Shown piece by piece: positions 7,420-14,522 of a stretch of 64,000 bases of DNA. How positions within the stretch are numbered: the first letter of the stretch is position 1; every line of letters starts with the position of its first letter. The DNA is from Pusillimonas sp044464525. GTDB lineage: Bacteria > Pseudomonadota > Gammaproteobacteria > Burkholderiales > Burkholderiaceae_B. Below the pieces are notes generated by a model. That model worked only from the letters and a program-made list of their open reading frames with translations, was not told where the DNA came from and did not search any database. The position numbers and the translations under genes are program-made. The stretch spans positions 30,684 to 94,683 of the forward strand of contig NZ_JBIQLE010000015.1 of NCBI RefSeq assembly GCF_044464525.1. The letters run 5' to 3'.

Positions 7420-9555
7420 ATGGCCGAAGCCGAAGACGTACTGCAGGACGCGGCCCGACACGCCACCACCTACGCCCGCAGCCTGTGGCTTAAACATCGC
7501 GGCCCCGCCAACCAGCCCCGCCCCATCGTGTTGGCCCAGGTTGCCGAGCGGCTCGACCTGCTGATCAGCGCCGTCTTCGAACAAACCCACGCCTTGCGTC
7601 TGGCCCAGCCGCCCGCGCCGCCCACCATGCTGACGCGCTTGTTCCGCCGGCACGACGTGCATCAATGGGGGCCGGGCGTGCCCGCCACCGATGGACATTC
7701 CATCTGGCTGCCCGTCGACGTAACCGCAGTTGATATGCCGGTTGCCATATCGCGCTATCGGGCCATGGCATTGCAACAGGCCACGCGAGCAGTGCGCGGC
7801 AGTGCTTTATATGTGCGCGAGGCGCAAAGCGGGGCGTTAACGCAGGCGGCCGGGCAAAATCACACGCCAGGGCAAGATGCACTGCTAAAGGTGCACAACC
7901 CCAGTTGGGCGCCAACACGTCTCGCGCCCATTGTGCGCGCCGTGTATGTCTTGTTGGAGGCCCAGGCAGCCGATATGGATCTGTTGCAGCGCCTTCCCGG
8001 CGCAGCGGCGGATATTGCCAACCTGCGCCAATGGGTACTGGAAACCACCCTTGCCAAGCCGCCGTCGCTGTCAGCCGTGGGCGAAGCCATTCAGGCATTA
8101 AAGCTTTCTGCCTTACGAACACCACCCGCCCAAGCCGCAGACGGGCTTCCCTACTGCGCCACGCCCGAATTATCTTTAAGCGCCGCGCACGACATTGCCC
8201 TGCGCCTGGCCTCTGCGTTCCCCCACAAGAAACTGCCCCAGCGCAACGCCCTGCTTCACGACGCCTGGACCGGCGACCTGTACCCGACCAACGAACGGGC
8301 GTTGCTGGAACAGGAAGGCACAGCCTTCGAGCAAGACCCAAACCAGACCCCCCCGCGCAGCGCCCGCATGCCGCGCCGCCCCAAAGAACGCAAACCAGAC
8401 GAGAACGAAGACGAAAAGCGGGGCCAGGGTACCTGGATGGTGCAGACCGGCCCCCCCCTGGAACAGGCGGAAGACCCGCGCGGCATGCAGCGCCCGGTGG
8501 ATCGCGACGAAGACACACCCGCCGAAGAGTTCGCCGACGCCTTGTCGGAACTGAACGAAGCACGGCTGGTTTCCACCCCTGGGGCCGCCAAAGAAGTACT
8601 GCTTTCCGACGACCCGCCCGAAAAGCGCAGCCTGCACAAACCCAAGCCGGTAGATTCCCCCGCCCGCACCCTGCATTACCCCGAATGGGACCACCGCCAG
8701 AGCGGCTACCGCCACCCCGGCGCAGCAGTGCATTTGCTGAGCCCCCAGCCCGGCCCACAGAAATGGGTGAACGAAACCCTGGAGCAATACCAGACCGTGC
8801 TGGAAGCCATACGCAAGCGCTTCGAGGCCCTGCGTGCCGAACGCCTGTGGCTGAGACGCCAGATGGACGGCAACGAAATCGACCTGGACGCCTATATAGA
8901 AGGCCGGGCCGACCTGCGCGCCGGCCTGCCCATGCCCCAAGGCCTATATAGAACACAGCGGCCCGAATCGCGGGACCTTGCCATTACCTTGCTGATAGAC
9001 ATTAGCGGCTCGACCGACTCGTGGCTGACGGCGAACAAGCGCATCATCGACGTTGAGCGCGAAGCCCTGCTGCTGGTGTGCATCGCCCTGGATCGCCTGG
9101 GCGCACCCTACTCCATACTGGCCTTCTCGGGTGAAGGCCCCCAAGGCGTCACCGTGACAGAAGTAAAAGCCTTCGCCGAACCCTACAGCAACGACATCGC
9201 CCTGCGCATCGCCGCCCTTGACGCCCAACACTACACCCGCGCCGGCGCCGCCATGCGCCACGCCACCGCGGCGCTGATGAAACAACACGCACAACATCGC
9301 CTGTTGCTGCTGCTTTCCGACGGCAAGCCCAATGATGTGGATCAATATGAAGGACGCTATGGCGTCGAAGACATGAAGAAGGCCGTGGACGAGGCCAAGA
9401 TGCAGGGGATTTTCCCGTTTTGCCTGACCATAGACCGGCACGCCGCAGGGTATTTGCAAAGCATTTTCGGCTTGCGGCAGTACGCGCTGCTACCCCGTGC
9501 CGAAGCCCTGCCTACGGTGCTGCTGGATTGGATGCGCAAGTTGGTGGCGCAATAG
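7420..9555 (+). CDS. norD: Nitric oxide reductase activation protein NorD (von Willebrand A domain)
   Basis: A 711-aa cytoplasmic partner of NorQ. The C-terminal third holds a vWA domain with a MIDAS metal site: DISGST (D-x-S-x-S) at the start of the domain and LLLLSDGKPNDVDQYEGRYG near its end. The long middle part (about 300-430) is acidic, proline-rich and probably disordered. NorD binds the NorQ hexamer and docks it on NorB. It begins 8 bp after norQ and ends the nor operon. Confidence 0.92.
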   Translation: MAEAEDVLQDAARHATTYARSLWLKHRGPANQPRPIVLAQVAERLDLLISAVFEQTHALRLAQPPAPPTMLTRLFRRHDVHQWGPGVPATDGHSIWLPVDVTAVDMPVAISRYRAMALQQATRAVRGSALYVREAQSGALTQAAGQNHTPGQDALLKVHNPSWAPTRLAPIVRAVYVLLEAQAADMDLLQRLPGAAADIANLRQWVLETTLAKPPSLSAVGEAIQALKLSALRTPPAQAADGLPYCATPELSLSAAHDIALRLASAFPHKKLPQRNALLHDAWTGDLYPTNERALLEQEGTAFEQDPNQTPPRSARMPRRPKERKPDENEDEKRGQGTWMVQTGPPLEQAEDPRGMQRPVDRDEDTPAEEFADALSELNEARLVSTPGAAKEVLLSDDPPEKRSLHKPKPVDSPARTLHYPEWDHRQSGYRHPGAAVHLLSPQPGPQKWVNETLEQYQTVLEAIRKRFEALRAERLWLRRQMDGNEIDLDAYIEGRADLRAGLPMPQGLYRTQRPESRDLAITLLIDISGSTDSWLTANKRIIDVEREALLLVCIALDRLGAPYSILAFSGEGPQGVTVTEVKAFAEPYSNDIALRIAALDAQHYTRAGAAMRHATAALMKQHAQHRLLLLLSDGKPNDVDQYEGRYGVEDMKKAVDEAKMQGIFPFCLTIDRHAAGYLQSIFGLRQYALLPRAEALPTVLLDWMRKLVAQ

Positions 9556-9705
9556 GCGCCCGTTGGTGCCGCAATGAACGCACTAATGTGACCGACAACC
9601 CAGCCGGGCGATCGGGTTTCCCCTGATGCCGTAGGTGGCGGACTGCTGAAGTAAAAAGATACTTGATGCCGGCCCGCTTCGCCTTCAGAAACCGCGAGCG
9701 CAAGA

Positions 9706-9745
9706 GCCTGGCCGGCCCCAACCACTACGTAGCGACCGGCCAGGC
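9706..9745. repeat. 10-bp perfect inverted repeat downstream of norD
   Basis: GCCTGGCCGG (9706-9715) and CCGGCCAGGC (9736-9745) form a perfect dyad with a 20-base loop, in the gap between norD and the convergent entericidin-like gene. It is probably a terminator-like or attenuating structure, but no T tract follows on either strand. Confidence 0.5.
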
Positions 9746-9769
9746 ACTACTCCCCTCATGCACGAAGCG

Positions 9770-9898
9770 CTATCGTGTGCTTTCTTGAATCTTCTCGCCG
9801 CCGCGCTCGATGTCTTGGCCCGCGCCATGAAACGTATTCTTGCATCCCGCCAGCGCCGCCAGGGCGAGAATAATAGGCAACCAGATTCGTGTTTTCAT
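9770..9898 (-). CDS. Entericidin A/B-family small lipoprotein
   Basis: A 42-aa frame on the minus strand: a basic start (MKTRIW), a hydrophobic helix and a lipobox ALAGC (Cys19), then a short mature part with AGQDIERGGEKIQ, the hallmark of entericidin-like lipoproteins. A strong ribosome site (AGGAGAAAC) precedes the ATG at 9898. In E. coli EcnA/EcnB act as an antidote/toxin pair linked to stationary-phase lysis; in most bacteria the function is unknown. A dyad GTTCAAA...TTTTGAAC (9921-9942) lies just upstream and could be a promoter or operator element. Confidence 0.85.
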   Translation of the reverse strand: MKTRIWLPIILALAALAGCKNTFHGAGQDIERGGEKIQESTR

Positions 9899-10027
9899 GT
9901 GTTTCTCCTGGATAGACTAGGTTCAAAGCGCCGCTTTTGAACAAGCGTTCACGCTTAGCCAGTGGAGTAGCAATTTGCGGGCCTGAAGGAGGGAGCGGAG
10001 GGGGCGGTCAAGGGTTAAACAAGCGTG

Positions 10028-10033
10028 TATAAT
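10028..10033 (+). promoter_or_regulatory. Candidate -10 element (TATAAT) of the original tRNA-Leu locus
   Basis: A consensus TATAAT lies 49 bp upstream of the partial tRNA-Leu copy at 10082; the -35 region is poor. It is probably the ancestral promoter of the tRNA gene, now separated from the intact tRNA by about 235 bp of inserted DNA, so transcription may read through the partial copy. Confidence 0.45.
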
Positions 10034-10081
10034 TACGCCTTTCCTGCCACGCCCGGCGTTCAGCCAGGCGACCCATTCAAT

Positions 10082-10120
10082 GCCCGGGTGGTGAAATTGG
10101 TAGACGCAGGGGACTCAAAA
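10082..10120 (+). repeat. Intronless 5'-half copy of tRNA-Leu(CAA) (integration scar)
   Basis: These 39 bases match the tRNA from acceptor strand GCCCGGG through the D arm and 5' anticodon stem to the whole anticodon loop CTCAAAA, then diverge exactly where the 3' stem (TCCCC) should begin. The same 5' exon recurs in direct orientation at 10317. This copy has no intron. A repeat of this kind is expected when an integrating element uses the tRNA as its attachment site with crossover near the anticodon loop. Confidence 0.8.
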
Positions 10121-10219
10121 ATAGGTACTTCTACCTATTTGCACTATGAGTTCAATGCTCACCAAGCCGCATGGGATAAGGGTTTGCAGGGATTTGTAGC
10201 TTCTTTGCGAAAACATTGA
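10121..10219 (+). pseudogene. Possible remnant of an integrase C-terminus
   Basis: Directly after the tRNA half, a frame continues for about 33 codons (core YEFNAHQAAWDKGLQGF) and stops at 10219. It has the look of the C-terminal tail of a site-specific recombinase next to its attachment site, but there are no catalytic residues and I cannot verify the family. The remaining 97 bp to the second tRNA copy hold nothing I recognise. Confidence 0.25.
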
Positions 10220-10316
10220 TTTTCGCTCTAGGAGCCAAATAGGAGCCAGACCAGTTCATACTAGTTCCTAGCAGGTGGTAGTAAGTAGTAGTGAAGTAGA
10301 ACTGCTTCACAATTTT

Positions 10317-10637
10317 GCCCGGGTGGTGAAATTGGTAGACGCAGGGGACTCAGACCAAATTTGAGCCCTCCGAGGGAAACCTCAGAGGTGAAGCCCGTCA
10401 AACTCGGTGAAGGCCCTGGACGATAAGTCCGAGCTAATGCCGAGCCAAGCCCTGGAGCCGAAAGGCCCCTCGGAAGGTGTAGAGAGCAGACGGCGGGCAC
10501 CTAAGGCTGAAAAGCTATGGTGAAGGCGTGCTCCAGACCACGAACGTCATGCTTCGGCATGGCGGCGGCGAAAGCCGAAGTGGGAAGAAAATCCCCCGCC
10601 GCAAGGCGTGCCGGTTCGATTCCGGCCCCGGGCACCA
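10317..10637 (+). tRNA. tRNA-Leu (anticodon CAA), interrupted by a group I intron
   Basis: Exon 1 is 10317-10351 and exon 2 is 10588-10637. Joined, they give an 85-nt class II tRNA: acceptor GCCCGGG/CCCGGGC, a D arm with the leucine-type GGTAGACGC, anticodon stem GGGGA/TCCCC around the 7-base loop CTCAAAA (anticodon CAA), a variable arm GCC-GCAA-GGC, T arm GCCGG-TTCGATT-CCGGC, discriminator A and an encoded CCA. The gene is interrupted in the anticodon loop after C34, so function depends on self-splicing. A strong terminator follows. Confidence 0.9.
10352..10587 (+). ncRNA. Group I self-splicing intron (tRNA type, about 236 nt)
   Basis: The RNA contains a group I catalytic core: ATGCCGAGCCAAGC (P4/P6 side), AAGGTGTAGAGAGCAGACGG followed by GCACCTAAGG (P7/P3 region with the guanosine site) and CTATGGTGAAGG. 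Order and wording closely resemble the Azoarcus tRNA-Ile intron as I remember it. A P1 helix forms between the exon end (GGACTC) and the guide GAGCCC at 10363-10368; exon 2 AAA can pair with TTT 10360-10362 as P10. The intron ends in G (10587). The splice-site pair is C-G, where a U-G wobble is normal. No ORF is encoded. Confidence 0.88.
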
Positions 10638-10647
10638 GTTTCGAAAG

Positions 10648-10685
10648 GCCGTCTCTGTTCGCGCAGAGACGGCTTTATTATTTTT
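10648..10685 (+). terminator. Rho-independent terminator of tRNA-Leu
   Basis: A perfect 10-bp stem GCCGTCTCTG / CAGAGACGGC with loop TTCGCG is followed by TTTATTATTTTT. It starts 10 bp after the CCA end of the tRNA. Confidence 0.92.
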
Positions 10686-10998
10686 GTCGAAGTCGATCAG
10701 CTCGGAATTCTATACAAGTATGTGCAGGGATTCTCTAGAAAAAGCAGGGTCGACTCATTCAACCAGGGCACCGGCGGAGCCTCGTGGGTTTGAGCCAGCC
10801 AGTAGGTTAGTGTCGGTAGGTTGGTTGACTTCAACGCGTAGAGCCGAGTAGACTGATTCAGCGCTGGCACGCGCTCGACACCGTCTCACGAAGCTCCTAG
10901 AGCAGTGCTTATTGATTCTTTTCGGCCGATGCCTTCATTCCCGGCCTATAGCAGTGGCGACGGTGACGCTGTGCATTAGGCTTTAAGGATCGAAGCGC
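10686..10998. other. Left end of the mobile region, no gene recognised
   Basis: About 310 bp between the tRNA terminator and the DUF5623-like gene. Frames here are short and overlapping, with no ribosome sites I trust. It probably contains the element end and the promoter of the next gene. I see no clear inverted repeat or attachment core. Confidence 0.4.
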
Positions 10999-12345
10999 AT
11001 GAATATCGCCAGCATTCGGCCGTCTTCCGTGGACGGCATTAAGCAACTCGCTAAGAAAATCTGCCGCGAGCATAATACCCCTCACACTCACGCTCTGGAT
11101 GAAGCCAGCCGTCAGGCTGGATTCGAGAACTTCATGCACGCGAAGCGCCATCTTACTCGCGTGCTCAAGGCAGAAAGGTTTCCCGTTTTTCTCTCTGTAC
11201 ATTGGTATGCGCCGCGCCTGCGTCACGGTGAACGCCGGCCTGGGGAAATACGGGCCGGCCGCGAGATCTTCCGTGTAGATCTCTCCCGGCCGCTGCCTGG
11301 TATCGTGGCCAAACACCGTGTTGGATACGGACGTGGACTTCATGGATTTCGAATGGAATACGAAGATCATTTGGAATATCGGACCAATGTGGAGGGGCGG
11401 AATGCGGCGCGCGAACTTTTGCTTTCGGCAGTGCGGAGCCTCTACTTTATGGAAGCGACGGGCCTGCAGCCAGTGTCAACAAAGCGGTACGATGCTATCG
11501 CACAAGCCCTGACGGAATTGCCTGGGCGCGACCACATGTCAGATTGGTTCGACCCAGCGACCGAAAGCTATGTGTGTCTCGATGAGCCTTATGCGGCTGC
11601 AATTGAGAACCGCGCAGCGGAACGAGAGCGTTGGCTTGAACGCAATGGCCTAAAGATGATCACGCCGCCAGGCTGGGAGGGTATTTACTACGCTGGCGAG
11701 TGTACGCCCTTCCTGATCAGCCCTGATGGAGCACTGCTGCAACGTGTCACTCGTGCGTTGGCTAAGATTGAGGCCGCTAATAATCCAGAGGTTTGGCCGT
11801 ACGAGACGGGAATGTGCAACGACGATTTCGTCAGCCCTAAACGCCAAGCGGATGCAAAGCCACGTCGGCGCCGCCCAGGCCCGTCTTGGGTGGATCACAA
11901 TGGCGCCACGCCCTATGGTGGTCAACCGGGCATCTCCTCCCGCTGGCGTCCAGCAAAGGCGATGCCCTTCCCCCTGCACCAGCAGTTGGGGCCGCTGGTG
12001 CAAGGGCTAGCCTCTTCCACGACTTTTTCCTTACGTGTTCATCGAAAATTGTCGGGCGTGCGATCTGATCTAGAGGACTGGTCGCTCATGGAGCACAAAG
12101 ACCAGCTGGGCGATGACGCTTACGACATCTATTATGGCGGCCGTATGCTGATTGGCAATTCAGAGGCCGAACTTGTGGAAATGCTTTCGATGGCACGGGC
12201 CATCGTCGAGCAAGGTTATGCCGACTGCAAGCCACGGCGTCAATTGCTGACCGTTTTTGAAGTGGCTGCCAGCGAATTGGAAAAATCTCGGCTCAAGAAT
12301 GCTGGGTTCAGCACGAAAGTCCAGAGTATCCTAGCTGCCACCTGA
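10999..12345 (+). CDS. DUF5623-like protein of integrative elements
   Basis: A 448-aa, probably cytoplasmic protein without signal peptide or membrane helices. The N-terminal 60 residues (SSVDGIKQLAKKICRE...HALDEASRQAGFENFMHAKRHL) form a small helical module like those found in plasmid/ICE replication or mobilisation accessory proteins. A basic linker (PKRRPGP-like, about 275-295) separates N- and C-terminal parts. I recall DUF5623 proteins beside conjugation modules; the assignment is from memory of that family and its function is unknown. A GC-rich hairpin follows the stop. Confidence 0.6.
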   Translation: MNIASIRPSSVDGIKQLAKKICREHNTPHTHALDEASRQAGFENFMHAKRHLTRVLKAERFPVFLSVHWYAPRLRHGERRPGEIRAGREIFRVDLSRPLPGIVAKHRVGYGRGLHGFRMEYEDHLEYRTNVEGRNAARELLLSAVRSLYFMEATGLQPVSTKRYDAIAQALTELPGRDHMSDWFDPATESYVCLDEPYAAAIENRAAERERWLERNGLKMITPPGWEGIYYAGECTPFLISPDGALLQRVTRALAKIEAANNPEVWPYETGMCNDDFVSPKRQADAKPRRRRPGPSWVDHNGATPYGGQPGISSRWRPAKAMPFPLHQQLGPLVQGLASSTTFSLRVHRKLSGVRSDLEDWSLMEHKDQLGDDAYDIYYGGRMLIGNSEAELVEMLSMARAIVEQGYADCKPRRQLLTVFEVAASELEKSRLKNAGFSTKVQSILAAT

Positions 12346-12370
12346 CGTTAAGCTCTCCCACAGCCACTCC

Positions 12371-12392
12371 CCTGCCCCCGAAAGGGGGCAGG
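12371..12392 (+). terminator. Strong GNRA-capped hairpin after the DUF5623-like gene
   Basis: CCTGCCCCC / GGGGGCAGG with a GAAA tetraloop, 26 bp after the stop codon. No T tract follows, so it may terminate weakly or protect the 3' end. Confidence 0.5.
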
Positions 12393-12462
12393 CCCTCCCA
12401 CACTGCGGATCCAACAGGGAGCGCTAGCAGGGCTATCCGGGCTCAGCGATTGCTTCGTCTGG

Positions 12463-12858
12463 CCCATGTGGTCACCGTCCTGGCGGTTTTCCGGGGCGGC
12501 CAGCTCGGCGCCGACTCCCAGCAGCGTTGTCAGTACCACACCGCCAACGATGCGGCCCCAATGCTAGTCCACGTCATCTTCCAGGCCGGCATAGCCTGCC
12601 GAGTCGGTGCCGATCAGGTTATCCAGTGTGAGCGAGGACGTATCGGGCAGGATGATACGGTTCCACACGACTTGTACCCGGCTTCGGCCGTAGCTCACCT
12701 GGCTGTTGTAGCGGCCCAGGATGCGCGAGCCTTGCGGAATCAATAGATACTTACCGGTCGCGGAGTCATAGACGGGTTCTGTCACAGTGCCGATGACATG
12801 GCCGGAAGATCGGACTTGACACATGTTACCAAGGCGGCTGAAATCACTGTACTGAGTC
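12463..12858 (-). pseudogene. Broken internal fragment of trbI (duplicate)
   Basis: This minus-strand stretch is nearly identical to the middle of the intact trbI at about 19985-20386: GTVTEPVYDSATGKYLLIPQG, RILGRYNSQVSYG, ILPDTSSLTLDNLIG and ELAAPENRQDGD are all present. It lacks both gene ends. A TGG-to-TAG change gives an in-frame stop after LEDDVD, and similarity fades toward 12858. It is a non-functional relic in the same orientation as the real trbI. It marks either a duplication during insertion of the adjacent two-gene module or the remains of a second conjugative element. Confidence 0.88.
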
Positions 12859-12956
12859 ACCCTGGATCCAGGGCGATTCAAACCACTCAAAATAGCTGAC
12901 GAACGACAACTCACAGCGAATAATCCCAGCATCGTGAGGCTGATAATTTTCAGGGA

Positions 12957-14522
12957 TTACTTCTTAAGCGTCAGGCGAGGCCTACCACCTAGCGTAGGCA
13001 AGCGACTTGCTTCTGATTGCGTCTTTAGTTCAGTGAGAAAATGGGTGAAACCCCGTACGATCTCCCCATCCTCATCCTCATGCTCAGTAATGACAGAGTC
13101 GAGCCGAGACTCCATGCGGGAAAAGACCAACCGACTTGCAACTGCGACATGTTCCGGTACAGATGACAGGTAGCCGATCGGCACCGCCACAGCGTGGTGC
13201 GCTAAGTGAAAATGAAACATTGCACACACCAGCGTGTCTGGCACGATCAACAGTTCCAAACTCCCATCCATCAATGTGACGTCCGTTGCCAGGAGACGTT
13301 TAAAATGATTCTTGTACATATGCAGCCTCTCTTTAGGAAAGTGCCGTGGCTTCAGCACTGCCGCATACACCCCCGATGAGGTAGCGCTCTCTTCTTTGGG
13401 CTTGAGCAAGCTATCGATCTTTATCGCCAACTCTTTGGCTTTGCTTGTGCGTGCCCACAATGATGATTGCGGTGCCCACCATAATGCCGATGTCGGCTTA
13501 GACGCGGAAGCCTGTTGATGAATCTCAACATCAGAGCTTTCCACGTTCGATGAAGACGACTCCTTCTCTATCTCAGCCGAAGGCATAGCAGCCTGAATAC
13601 GCTCTATCAGCAAGTCTGCATTGCGCGGCAAGTACATTGCACCCAATATCGGCACCACACGTTCATCGTTAGCTCGTACAAGCCGGCTCAGGTGCACATC
13701 TTGGACATATCGGCGCAAGTCAAAACTATCAGCAGTGACATAGCGTTGGAGCAACGCCCCATCAAAGACTTCAATAAATTCTCGAAGGCGCTCATTTTCA
13801 CGCTTTTCGTAGTCGGCCAAAGCATCTGTAATTGCCTCCGCAATTTCCAACCGATTGCCAAAGTCCTCATCATCTATGTCCCGCCGTAAACTTGTCTGAC
13901 CATCAAGGTCAAGTTGAAATTTGCATGACAACGGGATACTAAAGCGCTCACCGGCATCAATAGCACTGATTTTGTAAATCTCGGCTTTGTCCTTGTTGCA
14001 AATTTGGTGAAAATTCTGCTGGAATGACTGTTCTGCATACTGTTTTGTTCGTGACTGCTTATCGACATTACGCATCGCCAATTCAACCTGCCAACTCACC
14101 CGCTTTAGGCGACTCGGGCGCCCCGCCGGGTTGAAACTGATCAGATCGAATACCACTTCAGCACTCCAGTCCTGGATCTTGAAAAAGCGCGGCAAATTAT
14201 CAGAACTAGCCGCTTCGAAACGCGCCAAAGCGTAACTGGTAAGCTCTAGATGATCATCGCTCCATTGCAATAGGCGCTCGTCCAGCAACGAGTCGAGCAC
14301 CGCATCCGTTTCCTTCTTTGAGAAACCGAAGAAGTCCTGTAATTGTTCGGGACTGAGCGTGCCACACACATATGCAATGCGTAGGGCAAATTCAGTGACA
14401 ACTGGCAATGCTTCCTCTGCGCTGATAGAACACGAAATAGCAAAGCTTTGTGCTGGAATAGCAAACGTGACCTCATCGACTGCGAGATACTCACGCAATT
14501 GCCTCTCTTCAAGCGTGATCAT
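12957..14522 (-). CDS. Unknown protein, partner of the NERD-kinase-helicase gene
   Basis: A 521-aa protein I cannot assign to a family. An N-terminal region with a winged-helix feel (about 50-100: LSPEQLQDFFGFSKKETDAVLDSLLDE then LLQW) suggests DNA or protein recognition. The middle is mixed; a low-complexity Ser/Glu linker (about 325-350) leads to a C-terminal domain rich in hydrophobic strands. No membrane helix or nuclease motif is obvious. Its ATG overlaps the stop of the 1627-aa gene (ATGA), so translation is coupled and both products probably act together. GC is lower than in the trb genes. Confidence 0.8.
   Translation of the reverse strand: MITLEERQLREYLAVDEVTFAIPAQSFAISCSISAEEALPVVTEFALRIAYVCGTLSPEQLQDFFGFSKKETDAVLDSLLDERLLQWSDDHLELTSYALARFEAASSDNLPRFFKIQDWSAEVVFDLISFNPAGRPSRLKRVSWQVELAMRNVDKQSRTKQYAEQSFQQNFHQICNKDKAEIYKISAIDAGERFSIPLSCKFQLDLDGQTSLRRDIDDEDFGNRLEIAEAITDALADYEKRENERLREFIEVFDGALLQRYVTADSFDLRRYVQDVHLSRLVRANDERVVPILGAMYLPRNADLLIERIQAAMPSAEIEKESSSSNVESSDVEIHQQASASKPTSALWWAPQSSLWARTSKAKELAIKIDSLLKPKEESATSSGVYAAVLKPRHFPKERLHMYKNHFKRLLATDVTLMDGSLELLIVPDTLVCAMFHFHLAHHAVAVPIGYLSSVPEHVAVASRLVFSRMESRLDSVITEHEDEDGEIVRGFTHFLTELKTQSEASRLPTLGGRPRLTLKK

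Noticed and set aside
7565..8956. 463-codon open frame on the minus strand inside norD
   Set aside because: It is antisense to a well-supported gene in GC-rich DNA; composition (Arg/Gly/Ala-rich) is typical of a shadow frame.
10025..10219. 64-codon frame running through the partial tRNA copy
   Set aside because: Its first half is tRNA sequence read as protein; only the last part might be an integrase tail, recorded separately at low confidence.
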